DNA of 64,000 nucleotides from contig NC_083341.1 in NCBI RefSeq assembly GCF_019175385.1, forward strand, positions 87,632,321 through 87,696,320. Direction: 5' to 3'. This stretch comes from Lycium barbarum (Eukaryota > Streptophyta > Magnoliopsida > Solanales > Solanaceae). Of this stretch, positions 1 to 10,560 are shown in pieces; positions within the stretch are counted from its first letter, which is position 1; each line of letters starts with the position of its first letter. The translations under genes and the position numbers were made by a program. A model generated the notes under the pieces. It was not told the origin of the DNA. It saw only the letters and a list, made by a program, of their open reading frames with translations, and made no database searches.

Positions 1-2892
1 CCCAACACCTGAAGCATCGCAATATACAACATATCCTTCCAATCCCTCTGGAAGTGTCAATACTAGAGCAGAAGTCAACCTATCTTTCAACTCTTGGAAG
101 CTACGTTCACAAGCATCTATCCATTGAAACTTTGCCGATTTCTGGGTCAACTTTGTGAGTGGTGCTGAAATAGAAGAGAAACCTCCAACAAATCTCCGGT
201 AATATCCTGCTAAGCCCAGGAAGATACGAACCTCCGTAGGAGTCGTGGGCCGTGGCCAAGTCTTCACAGCCTCAATCTTTTGGCTATCTACTCGAATACC
301 ATCGGCTGCCACAATATGCCCCAGAAATGACACTGAGTTCAACCAAAACTCTCATTTGGAAAACTTTGTAAACAACTCTCGAGTTAGAAAGACTCCGAGG
401 ACAGTACGCAAATGATTCGCATGTTTTGCCTCGGATCTAGAATATACCAAGATGTCGTCGATAAATACGATTATAAATAAATCCAGAAAAGGCCTGAATA
501 CATTATTCATCAGATCCATAAATGCCGCCGGCGCATTAGTTAGCCCAAATGACATTACCCGAAACTCAAAATGACCATATCTTGTTCTGAAGGCTGTCTT
601 AGGAATATCTTTCTCCCTAACACTCACTTGGTGATATCCGGATCTCAAATCTATCTTTGAAAACCATTTGGCACCTTGTAATTGATCAAATAAATCATCA
701 ATCCTAGGAAGAGGATATTTTTTCTTAATCGTCACTTTATTCAACTGCCGATAATCAATGCACATTCGCAAAGAGCCATCTTTATTTCGGACAAACAATA
801 CGGGTGCTCCCCACGGGGATGAACTAGGCCTAATGAAGCCTTTCTCAAACAAGTCTTTTAATTGCTCTTTCAACTCCTTCAATTCTGCGAGAGCCATTCT
901 ATAAGGAGGAATAGATATAGGCTTACTGCCTGACAGCACATCAATAGCAAAATCAATTTCCCGCTCGGGAGGAAGGCCTGGAAGTCCTTCCGGGAACACA
1001 TCCGGAAATTCATTCACCACTGGAACTGACTGTAGAGTCGGCGACTCAGCTTCTACATCTTGAACTTGCACTAGATGATAAATGCACCCTTTCGTGATCA
1101 TTTTCCTTGCCTTTAGATAGGAAATAAACCTACCTTTTGGCAATGTTGTATTCCCTTTCCATTCTAAAACTGGTTCTCCCGGAAATTGGAAACGAACCAT
1201 TTTCATCCTACAATCCACATTGGCATAATAAAAAGCCAACCAATCCATGCCCATAATAACATCAAAATCCACCATTTCTAACTCATGCAAGTTAATCATG
1301 GTATGACGATCACAAATCACAATTACATAATTTCTATATACCCGGCTAGCTATTACCAATTCACCCACGGGTGTAGACACCTCAAAAGGTTTGATTGACT
1401 CCGGTTCGACTCTAAATCGACCCGCAATATATGGAATAACATAGGACAATGTGGAGCCCGGATCAATCAAAGCATATACATCATGAGAGAATACCGATAA
1501 TATACCTGTGACCACGTCAGGAGAAGACTCCAGATCTTGGCATCCAGCCAAAGCATAAATACGGTGCTGGGGACCGCTAGAACTGGGAGCTTTCCCTCTG
1601 CCTCTACCATGGCAGACTGGCGCCTGTGAACCTGGCCCCATAGGGCGCATAGAAGATGAAGATCCAGCTACTGACCCTGAAGGTTGGGTCCTACCTCTAT
1701 CATGAACCGAGGGGCAATCACGCATAATATGGCCTGGACGACCACATGAGTAGCAACCATCTGAACCTGATCGGCATTGACCCCAATGCAACTTCTCACA
1801 CTGGGAACATCGTGGCACGGACAGCCTCGCCTGACCCGAATCACCTCTAGACTGGGACCCTGAAGAACTCGGACTCGACCCTGCATGAGCAGATCTATCA
1901 AATCTCTGGCCTAAAAACCGTGGAGGTGCACTGGTCATAGAATAGCCCGAATGCCTTGGAAACTGTTTCCTGTGCCTACCTCTGAACTCACTCATCGGAC
2001 CCGAAGATCTGGCCCTCTTGCTATGGCCCCTATCTTGCTCGCGTTCACTTTTTTGTTGTTGCAAGCTTTCTTCTAAGTTCCGAGCATGGGCCTGAATGCG
2101 CGCAATATCCATACCGTCCTGAAGGGACGCAGTCAGGCATCTATCCATCAAGTGTGGCCCTAGGCCTTTCACAGATCGGTGCACTCGGTCATCCATGTCC
2201 GCCGCCATGGCCGAAGCATACCTAGCCAAGGAATTGAAGCGGAGACTATACTCTAGAGCACTCATACAACCTTGCCTCAAATTTAAGAACTTATCGGCTC
2301 TAGCTCGCCGAACTTCCGGAGGCATATAGTGTCGGAGAAAAGCATCAACAAACTCTTGCCATACCGGGGAAGGTGCATTGGCTCCCCGTGAAGCCATCCA
2401 AACTGTATACCATTGGATCGAGACATCTCTCAATCTATACGACGCTAACTCCACCGATTCGGTGTCCGAAGCATGTATCAATCGAAGCGTCCTCAACATA
2501 CCATCGATGAAATCCTGAGGGTCCTCCTCCGGCTTTGACCCAAATAATTCCGGAGGGTTTAAGGTAATGAAATCACGGGCCCTTGCACTAACAGCCCTAT
2601 CACCTTGCCCTGTACTTTGCCTCTGAGTCTGGGCCGCAACCAACTGAGTAAGCAAATGTATGGCCTCTTTCACATCTTGGCCTGGAGCGTTTGGTGGAGG
2701 AGCCGGAGGTGCTGGAGCTGGGGCTGAGGCTCCCTCACGCTCCTCAGTAATAGGCTCTGTCTGGGAGGACTGAGATTGAGCCGCATTCTGGGACTCATTT
2801 TCCTCTACTACCGGTGGCGGTGCTCTTTCAGCCCGCTTTTCTGCCACCGTCTTGCCCTTTTGGGCTGCTGTAGCTGTTCTCTTTCTAGGCAT
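1..2892 (-). pseudogene. gag-protease-RT-RNase H polyprotein, one nonsense codon
   Basis: The ATG at 2892 (protein begins [11 protein letters not shown]) is chosen over the longer open frame because the 33 bases before it form a polypyrimidine tract ending TTTCAG. Order of domains, in residues: proline-rich N-terminus (1-80); retrotransposon Gag core (~110-260); CCHC zinc knuckle [14 protein letters not shown] (~381-394); aspartic protease with active site written [11 protein letters not shown], that is D-P-G instead of D-S/T-G (~477); reverse transcriptase from ~630 with [20 protein letters not shown] and the catalytic FIDDILVYS (~812). A TGA at 352-354 follows FSK. The same frame then continues through [14 protein letters not shown] to the first RNase H aspartate (YCDAS) near base 15. 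The context implies a Cys-to-stop point mutation. Gag forms the particle, protease processes it, and RT/RNase H make cDNA. Confidence 0.93.
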
Positions 2893-3086
2893 TTCTGAAA
2901 TACACAACACAAGATTAAGGAACAAGAATTTCTTATATCATAGCTCTATCGCACGATTCTTATGAAGAAAGAAGGTCATTTATTCCTAAAATGTCCGCAA
3001 CTTCTTGTTTGTAAGTGTGGCGCGCAACACAACCATAACCAAGACTCTACTAGACACGGCTCGTAGACACACTCTAGGACTGAACT

Positions 3087-3098
3087 GCTCTGATACCA
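3087..3098 (-). other. primer binding site, initiator tRNA-Met type
   Basis: On the minus strand TGGTATCAGAGC lies four bases after the LTR end. This is the standard plant PBS complementary to the 3' end of initiator tRNA-Met, and it fixes both the orientation and the LTR boundary. Confidence 0.93.
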
Positions 3099-3406
3099 CT
3101 TTTGTCACGACCCTTCTAGAGGGCCGCGACGAGCGCCTGGTTCTAGCCCACCCGGGCACCCCTTGGCTTACACTTATACTTACATCTAGGTGAGCTACAT
3201 AATTTAACATACTTCTATTCATTCATCATGCTAGTCCCATTCGACAACAATGCCTTTATATCATGATTGGCATCTATGCCACATCAATGTACATGAGCCA
3301 ACAAGGCTAACAAAATGATATACAAAATATAGGCCAACAAGGCCAGACATATCTAACCATATACACATGACTACGAGCCTCTAAGGAGAGTATAACACAT
3401 CACATG

Positions 3407-3603
3407 AGCGGGACAGGACCCCGCTATGCCCATAATTATGTGAACAAAAGAATAAGTACCCAAAAGCTATGGCTCCGAATGAGATGGAGCTCTGCTAGGT
3501 GGTCTCTGAGAATGCCTCTATGGATCAAGCCTGTCTCCCTGTGCACCTGCGGGCATGACGCAGTGTCCACAAACAAAAGGACGTCAGTACGAAGAATGTA
3601 CTG
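3407..3603 (-). other. five-hairpin module, LTR L
   Basis: Consecutive inverted repeats: H1 CAGTAC/GTACTG (3585-3603), H2 GTCC/GGAC (3565-3582), H3 CTGCG/CGCAG (3547-3563), H4 GCTCC/GGAGC (3472-3490), H5 AGCGGG/CCCGCT around GTCCTGT (3407-3425). The same five occur in order in other LTRs, with paired base changes in H2 and H5. Presumed to fold in the unspliced RNA; function unknown. Confidence 0.7.
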
Positions 3604-5130
3604 AGTATGTAAAGCATGATCAATATCAATGTAGAAGCATAATGAACATCATAAGAAATAGCACAAGATGGGAGATGGTAATATTATCGCCATGGGCACT
3701 TACTTGCCCTTCATTGAAACTTTCCATTCTAATGTGTATTTGTGCTCATACCTCCATATCCGTATCCATATTAGTACTCATATTCGTATACATACCCTTA
3801 TTCACATTCATATTGTATACATAATCATATCACATGCATAATCATATCATATACATAGCATTTACATAACATACCCGACCCCGAAGGTTCAGTGTTTCAC
3901 GTACCCGACCATAGCCAGGCTCGGTGGTCATACATACCTGGCCAACCAAGGCTCAGTGTTACACATACCTGGCCCTACCAAGACTCAGTGTTATCTGTAC
4001 CCAACTGCAGTGGTGTGCGCGCGTTACGTAATCATATACATACTCTATACATATTCATATACATACATTCTACCCGGCATCATAAGCTCGGGGTCTTATT
4101 ATAGCCCTGCATAGGCACACATACATACAATAGCCCGTAGGCATCTCTAACATCATATTATTCTCATCATCATTACTATCATTATCACTATCTTCGTTGT
4201 TATCATTAAATCTATCTTATAGGCCTATTCGTCATATGAGAAACTTGGTACATCCGTAACGTATCAAGCATCGTGAGCTTACTAGCTCGGAAGATCAAAT
4301 CATTTGAAGAAATCATAGTCTTATAGAAGGTTTAGACGTTTGGCCAAAGAACCATGCCTTATGAAAGAAGGGTTAGCCTTACATACCTTTTCATTCGACT
4401 ATTTACCACTTGCACGTTCTCTTTCAACGGTTGCGTTTATACCTTCATTAAAGTCATACTATCGTTAGAATCGACAACTAGCACACATGGCTAAAGCTAG
4501 AGAAAATCGGACAACATCTCCTTTATTTATACAACATTCCTCCATATCGTAATTCAACTCCCAAACGTCAACAATACATTCACAATACCATAACAATGGC
4601 CATTATTCATTTACGTTAACCACATTATCTATATTGCTCAATTCACTCCCAATTCACCCATATTCATGGTCATATCTCCCGACTTCTTCCATTCATATAC
4701 TATTCCCATTTTCATGATCTTAACATCATTTATAACACATTCATATCACAACAGAACAAGAATCATGGTTCAATTCAAACTATCTCTCAAAATGTCACTA
4801 TTCATCATTCATGACCCTTTTTTCTATACTCATCTAATGTCCAAGCATTTTAACTCTCAAATACCTTAAACAACATATAAATACCATAAATCTTACCTTA
4901 GATGTTGTAGGAACGAGCCTTGGTCGAAATACTTCACTTGAGCAAAAACCCTAGTTTTCCTTCAATAAGATTTGCTTGACTTGAATAATCTTAATGGGTT
5001 TCCTTACACTTGATTCACTTGATTTGTGTTGTTGATGACTAATAATCCTTGAAATCTTGTGGAATAAATGTAGAGAGATGTTTTAGAGAGAGGGGATGAA
5101 ATGTGGGAATGAAATAATAAACTTGGATCT

Positions 5131-5424
5131 CTTATTTAATGACTTAAAATCTGGTCTGGAGTGAACAGCACTGTGGTCGTAAACTTGGTTTACGGTCTGT
5201 ATTCCAGTTTACGGACCGTCCTTCGTGTTCGTATTTAGTCATAACAGAACCAGAAACTCAGGCTGAGACGTGGTGATTTACGGACCCAGTTTACGGGCCG
5301 TAAACCACTTTACGGTCCGTATTTTAGGTCGTATTTAACCATTTGATCATTTGGCAGAAAGTTGAAGTTTTGGAAGCCAAAATACGACATGGTAGTTTAC
5401 GGACCATATACCACTTTACGGTCC
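5131..5424 (-). promoter_or_regulatory. U3 palindrome cluster and TATA-like box of LTR L
   Basis: Several copies of TTTACGG/CCGTAAA half-sites, including a perfect 17-bp palindrome GTTTACGGGCCGTAAAC at 5289-5305 and TTTACGGTCCGTATTT near 5310 and 5414. They lie immediately upstream (minus strand) of ATTAAATAAG at 5140-5131, the likely TATA box. Placement is like an enhancer; the binding factor is unknown. Confidence 0.6.
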
Positions 5425-5627
5425 GTATTTCATTTTATGACCAACTGGCCAGAATGCAAACCTGTAACTTTTCTCATTTCCAAAACCTATAATTAGTCAT
5501 TGTGGAGCATAACCTACCTTTCATTGCAATTGCCTTTGAAATCTTACTTAGGGTCGTCAAACGTTATTTCTTACTCATGAAAGCATCGGATACTCGTACT
5601 CCTCATGGATTTTTCTGTGGTGTAACA

Positions 5628-6195
5628 TCATCTTATTCGTATGATTTGATTTGTGTGAGTGTTGTTGTGCCTATATGTCTATCTTGTTGATTTTATGATT
5701 GTATGCATGAACAAATCTTAGTCGGCCTATGATATCTACCGGTACAAAGTGTTTGTGCTTATACTACTTTGCTGCACCCTTTTTTAAGTGCAAATTGCAT
5801 TCCAAGATCGTCTTCTAGACCTCACATCTAGCCCGAGGCTACTCTTGACCAGATCTGAGGGTGAGTTCCTATCCAACCATGCCACTCTGGAGATCTCTCT
5901 TATCTATGTCAAATTTTACTTCTTAGACATTATCTCTATATTTCAAACATCTATGTATTCCTAGACAGTGTATTTGGTTAGAGTCCTTGTACGATGACTT
6001 TCAGTTCTTGGGGTTGTATTATTTAGTATTCCCCACTTATTTGCTATTTATGACATGGCAAAGACTTATTATTATTGTCTCTATTATTATATAAGAGTTT
6101 TTGGATAATTGAATGATTAATCGGATAAGGGGATGGTTCGCCCACTAGAGGGGTTAGCGTGGGTGCCATCATGACGTATTTGGGTCGTGAAATAA
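5628..6195 (+). repeat. relic of an LTR 3' part, related to LTR B
   Basis: Shares with LTR B the segment CTTAGTCGGCC(T/A)ATGATA(T/C)CTACC, a GTAC hairpin and a decayed terminal ...TTGGGTCGTGA near 6190. It is the host into which element L inserted; its left part is cut off by that insertion. No coding content. Confidence 0.6.
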
Positions 6196-6700
6196 CACTA
6201 CATCCAATGTCCTTAGGATCAACATATGTCCCTGTCACAAGAATATTCTATTTTCATTAATGACCCATACAAATACACCGGTACCCGCATAAGTGCTCTC
6301 CACCTCACGAGTACAGGACCGCAAATTTTCCATTACACCCCTTACTTAATGTTACACCTCCCGTTTTTCTCGCAAGAAATGTTTTGGCTTATTGCTGGTA
6401 TATGCCCTTAGTATGGAAATCCGTACCCAAGTTTTGAGATATTAAGTGTTTCACCTTGCATGCACCAAAGTATGGGTAAGTGTTCTTCACAATATTATAG
6501 GATTGGGAGTTAAACAGATCGAATCATCGCAGGCTGGGGGACTCAGGGAACTGGCAGGAACCAGTCCCCTTCGACGAACCAGGGACGTGTCGACGGTGGC
6601 GTCAACCCATGCCGTCGACACGCCACTGTCTCTGAATCTCAGTGTCCAAATTGTCAGCAAGTTAAGATAGAGCACCAAAATTAGATGATTTAAACCGTAC
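6196..6700. other. decayed repeat DNA with a GTCGACGG hairpin
   Basis: No gene seen. A perfect 10-bp inverted repeat GTGTCGACGG/CCGTCGACAC (6587-6621) resembles the GTCGAC-rich U3 cluster of LTR H, so this may be a shred of a related LTR. Short open frames here have no recognisable content. Confidence 0.35.
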
Positions 6701-7881
6701 TTCGGAATTCAGTTTTCGATTGAGACGGAAGGACTATAATTTACATTTTTGATACATTTTAAAAATATTTAACAACGATATAAGTTATTTGTGTTTATTC
6801 ATTTAATTTAAAATTTTATCCTATCATAAGTGAAAACTGTTAATTACTTATGTTTGCAAGCACGCACGACACAAAATACCAGGAGAAAAATAAAGTAAAA
6901 TAAACTTTACGTTTAATCGGACGAATAAAAATTTAAAATAGAAAAAAAATGGAAAATAACACTATAAATAATAAATAATGTTATAAGAGTAATATTTTAA
7001 TTCAATAATTAAGAATCTATTAAATTCTTAAGAGAAATATAATTTGAAACAATATTTCCACATAAAAGAAAGACTCAAAATATGTATGAGCATGCTTTGT
7101 GGGCCTCACTATCACATTTTTCATGACATTATCACTTTTTAGTGGCATGAAAAAAATCTTTAAAGTTCTTAAAATTTACCAAAATTTGCAAGGACTTACA
7201 AAGTCATTAAAACTTTAATTAAGGGTAAAAAGAGACAAGAAAATTCATGTGAGGACTACAAAAAGTGGATATTCTCCCTTATATATAGTACTAATTTTAT
7301 CACGAAGTACCATGAGCAATATAATCGTTTAACATTTTTTACTTTTGGTATCTACCAAAATAATATTTAGCATTATTTTGCTCATGGAAAAATATTATTT
7401 CACTTTAACATTATAAACTTAACATATTATATTTTTGAAATTTAAACCTATGTCAATTCATACCCTATGAAAAATTCCTGTAGTTTGAACTATGTCTGTT
7501 CAAATTTTCAGAAGAAATTTCTAGAATTTGAACTACAACAATCCAAAACTCCATGAGAATTTCCTGAAGTTTGAACTACACATTTGAAGCTATAGGAATT
7601 TTTAAATTTTAGGAGTTTCATTTGTTAAAACATTGAACAGTAGTACCCCATGCCATAATTTTTTTCATGCTTTAATTATGGGTTTTTTTTTGTCTAAATT
7701 TTATTTCCACCTTTAAAAATGTCTATTTCTTAATTATATTTCAAACAGTGGTTAAATATTAAGAGAAATTGACATAAATAGGCGCCCACCAAAATAATAG
7801 CCACAAATGTATATTTTTTGTATATTAATATATAATATACATAAGATATGCATTTGTGATACATAGTAGTACTAGTATATA
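6701..7881. other. AT-rich intergenic stretch
   Basis: Very AT-rich, no coding signal on either strand. Three variants of a (T/A)AGTTTGAACTA-like motif preceded by TTCCTG/TTTCTAG occur at 7475-7595, suggesting an unidentified decayed repeat. Confidence 0.5.
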
Positions 7882-7890
7882 TTTTTTATA

Positions 7891-8606
7891 GGGAAAATTT
7901 CACTTATAAATAATTTATGGGTCAAAATTACATATTCATAGCCCATATTTTAAATTACAAACCTACAGCCCAATATTTCATGGCCCAACTTGAATATTCA
8001 CCTTTATACGACAATATACAAGTTTATACATAATGTATAAAGGGTATTTATACACACTTCTACACTGTATAAAAGCGTATAATAGTGTATATGAGGTGTT
8101 TAAATACTTACAGGAACCCTAGATCTGGCGACGGCGCAACCACCATCGACGGGAGATCTGGTGGCAGATGACGAAGACAAACTTCTTCGGTAGAGATCCG
8201 GCGCCGTACAACCAAGAGGACGCCGGCGACGACCTCTCCGGCAGCGTCAAACACAACATCAAACGTCACAAAAGTGACTTCATCGGGGTTCAAATCATCA
8301 GCCAGTCTGGCTCTATCCGAGCTGTACGACGACGGCGACGGGGTGTTGACCAGAAGGTGAAGGTGATGACCCATGGGTTAGGGGTTTATGGGTCTGTTTA
8401 TACGTTCCTATGATGGTTCTATGGTGTTTAAAGGTGGTTCGAACAGTGAGATGGTGGTGGAGAAACGGTGGGTTGTTGGTGGCTGTTTGGATGGGAAATA
8501 GTGGGAGACACCGCCGGTGCATCGAAGGTTATAGCGTGTAAGAAAACAAATATAGGCTAAAACGGGTAATTATTTTACACAAATTGACATACAATGTTAT
8601 TTTCCC
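7891..8606. mobile_element. Mutator-like non-autonomous element (possible Pack-MULE)
   Basis: A perfect 9-bp direct duplication TTTTTTATA (7882-7890 and 8607-8615) flanks a 716-bp segment whose ends are inverted (GGGAAAAT...ATTTTCCC). A 9-bp duplication is the Mutator superfamily hallmark. The ends are AT-rich, but 8105-8520 is GC-rich with arginine/proline-biased open frames on both strands, as expected of a captured gene fragment. I do not recognise the captured sequence and no transposase is present. Confidence 0.7.
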
Positions 8607-8615
8607 TTTTTTATA

Positions 8616-9138
8616 TATGTTACTAGCGAACGTAATTATCTTTTTGCAGCTGACCAAAGGTTTAACTTGCCCAAAGGTTAGCCATATGTTCAAAAACTGA
8701 ATCTTGGGGCGAATTTTCATCACTACAACTCATCAAAACCCAAATCCTCTTTAAACAACTTATTAATCTAGTCATCTGATCTATTAATATAGCCCCTTTT
8801 AATCTCCAAATTAAACCCAAATGGCCTACTTTCAATCACCTTGCCATCCCTCAACATGGTCTTCCAGTAAAACGCACTCAGACCAGAGTAAAACTTTGTT
8901 AATGGATAATGATCCGGTAAATCATTTATGTACACACAATTAAGAAATTAATATTACCCTTGTGATTAGCTTTAGTTACTTTCCATCATTACTTCATTTT
9001 AATCAACAAAATTCGTCTGTCAAAGAATTGCATCCTTATTAATCATATCCTAATTCTTTTGCAGACCTTAATCATTTCTGAATTACAACTTCACAACTTG
9101 CTCCATTCAAAAAACTTCGCAGCAAATTAAGCTTGATA
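8616..9138. other. 3' flank of the OXS3-like gene
   Basis: No further gene or repeat boundary seen. AT-rich sequence downstream (minus strand) of the ancestral stop codon, presumably 3' UTR and intergenic DNA. Confidence 0.4.
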
Positions 9139-10429
9139 TTAGAAATTCTTGTCCAAAGAAAAGGAAGATGTACAAGTATCCACAAGAGTATTTGTATGAG
9201 TAAGTGAAGTTAAGGTAGGCTTCCTTGAAGACTGCTTTGTAATGCCAGCTTTTGGACCAAATGATGATCTTCCACCTAAGCTTTTACATGACTTCATTCT
9301 CGTTATATAAATTCCCTATCTTTGTAAGATCCTCGAGGCTCTTCACACTTCCCAAGCACCCAAATGACTCACTCTTTCCTTGATAATACTTTGACAGCCC
9401 TCTCCTGTGCTTACAAAAAGAATTCATAAATTTCATTAAAATTCACCTTAATTCCACTTTACAAACCATGTCAAGAAATAGGAGAATTTCTTTAAATCAA
9501 CAAACTTTCTTAATAAAAAAAAGTGTACATGTATATCTATTTATGTACTACAAGTGCTTTCTCTTTTCAACAAGGAATCAATCAATTTGTATTTAACCAA
9601 AATTCATTCTAGTACGTAGTAATTAAAGTATTGTGCCTCTTCGTTACACGGAGGGTATCAAGGTTTTACAATTTATGGTTCAATATTCTGAACTCCTTGA
9701 AAATATAGAGTTCACAAATACTTAATATTTATATTATTTATGATTTATTCTAAAAATAATGGATTCAATTGAACTTACTCCTAAGTCCTAACACTTTTAG
9801 GTCCGCCACTTAAGATACGTTGTGCATATATCGACTGTTCCTTAAAAAGTTATTTTTTAAAAATAAAGCTGAACAATAACAATCTAAGGGGTCGTTTGGT
9901 AGAAGGTATAAGCTGGGATATCCCAGTACTAATTTTTATATCATGTTTGGTAGAAGGTATAAATTTATCGTGGATAAATTTATACCTTATACCAAATATG
10001 GTATAAAAATTAGTGCTGAGATATCCCAGCTTATACCTTCTTATCCCACTTATACTGGGATTATTTTATACCATCTTTTAGATGGTATAAAATAATCCCA
10101 ATAGATGAGATAAATTAGTCCCGAAATTATAATCCCGAGATAATTTCGACTATCTACCAAACAACCCCTAAATATATAATGCTGGTTTAAAAAAAAAAAA
10201 GTTACCTGATGGGAAGTTGAGCCATGAGTTCAGACAACTCATATAAAGGCCCATAAGAAGATGATGCATCATCCCCTAATACCGAGTCTGGACAAAGGGA
10301 TGTTTCAACAGAATTTGAGAAGTCTATTGATTGTGAGAGATCATCACAACTATCGTTGCCAGTTTCAATATTAATCACCCACTGAACATGCTTTGGACTA
10401 GCACCCATTTCTGCTTCATAAAGTGCCAT
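9139..10429 (-). CDS. OXS3-like: OXIDATIVE STRESS 3-like protein, two exons, frameshifted in exon 2
   Basis: Exon 1 is 10429-10206 (74 codons plus two bases), ending ATCAG|GTAAC. The intron is 10205-9405 (801 bp), ending GCACAG|G. Exon 2 starts at 9404. The joined protein reads ...[20 protein letters not shown] then [14 protein letters not shown] and VKSLEDL, the OXS3 family signature. The Arg codon is split by the intron (phase 2). The frame ends at TAA 9286-9284 (114 aa). However, the typical family tail [18 protein letters not shown] is encoded one frame away from 9297 and stays open to a TAA at 9141-9139, so about two bases are missing near 9298-9304. OXS3 proteins are small nuclear factors linked to heavy-metal and oxidative-stress tolerance in Arabidopsis. 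Either this allele is truncated by ~50 residues, or the base call is wrong. Confidence 0.85.
9888..10168. mobile_element. Tourist-like MITE in the OXS3-like intron
   Basis: 281 bp, flanked by TAA (9885-9887 and 10169-10171), with terminal inverted repeats GGGGTCGTTTGGTAGA / TCTACCAAACAACCCC. It is almost wholly self-complementary internally (GCTGGGATATCCCAG arms, TTTATACC/GGTATAAA). A TAA duplication and foldback structure fit PIF/Harbinger-derived Tourist MITEs. It lies inside the 801-bp intron and leaves both splice sites intact. Confidence 0.88.
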
Positions 10430-10553
10430 GGAAGATTGACAAAATTTTACAAAAAGAAATGAAGAAGAGAATGATTTCTCGAGTCTTGATTGTCTGGGTT
10501 TTCTTGATACTACGTGAATATTTCTACAAAGTCTTTTGTCTTGAGGCAGAATA

Positions 10554-10560
10554 ATTTATA
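10554..10560 (-). promoter_or_regulatory. probable TATA box of the OXS3-like gene
   Basis: TATAAAT on the minus strand, 125 bp upstream of the ATG at 10429, within an AT-rich leader. Spacing allows a 5' UTR of roughly 95 nt. Prediction from motif and position only. Confidence 0.5.

Larger units (their letters stand above)
2895..4896 (-). other. predicted leader intron of element L
   Basis: Donor-like AAG|GTAAGATT at 4897|4896, about 240 nt after a TATA-like box. Acceptor-like TTGTGTTGTGTATTTCAG ends at 2895, two bases before the gag ATG. Splicing would join a short LTR-encoded first exon directly to gag and remove the rest of the LTR, the hairpin module and the PBS. Both sites fit plant consensus. 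No transcript is available, so this is an inference, strengthened by the donor recurring in the other LTR families of the window. Confidence 0.6.
1..5627 (-). mobile_element. Ty3/gypsy LTR retrotransposon L, 3' end outside the window
   Basis: Read on the minus strand: LTR (5627-3103), four-base spacer, PBS (3098-3087), leader, gag-protease-reverse transcriptase, and the start of RNase H running off the window at base 1. The LTR has TG...CA ends (TGTTACACC... and ...GGGTCGTGACA). One point nonsense codon (352-354) is the only coding break I see, so the copy is young. It is inserted in an older LTR relic (5628-6195); the base run after the LTR is TCATC, whose partner duplication lies outside the window. 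The Gag style suggests a Tekay/Del-like chromovirus, but the integrase and any chromodomain are not in view, so the clade is an inference. Confidence 0.93.
3103..5627 (-). repeat. 5' LTR of element L (2,525 bp)
   Basis: Begins (minus strand) TGTTACACC at 5627 and ends GGGTCGTGACA at 3103. Contents in transcript order: palindrome cluster (5160-5424), TATA-like ATTAAATAAG (5140-5131), splice donor (4897|4896), second donor-like box (4388-4353), degenerate CCG minisatellite (~4020-3870), hairpin module (3603-3407). The shared plan with LTRs B, C, D, F, G, H and K shows they are one clan. Confidence 0.92.

Noticed and set aside
8108..8522. Small GC-rich open frames on both strands
   Set aside because: They lie inside the Mutator-like element and I cannot identify any as a real gene; reported as possible cargo only.
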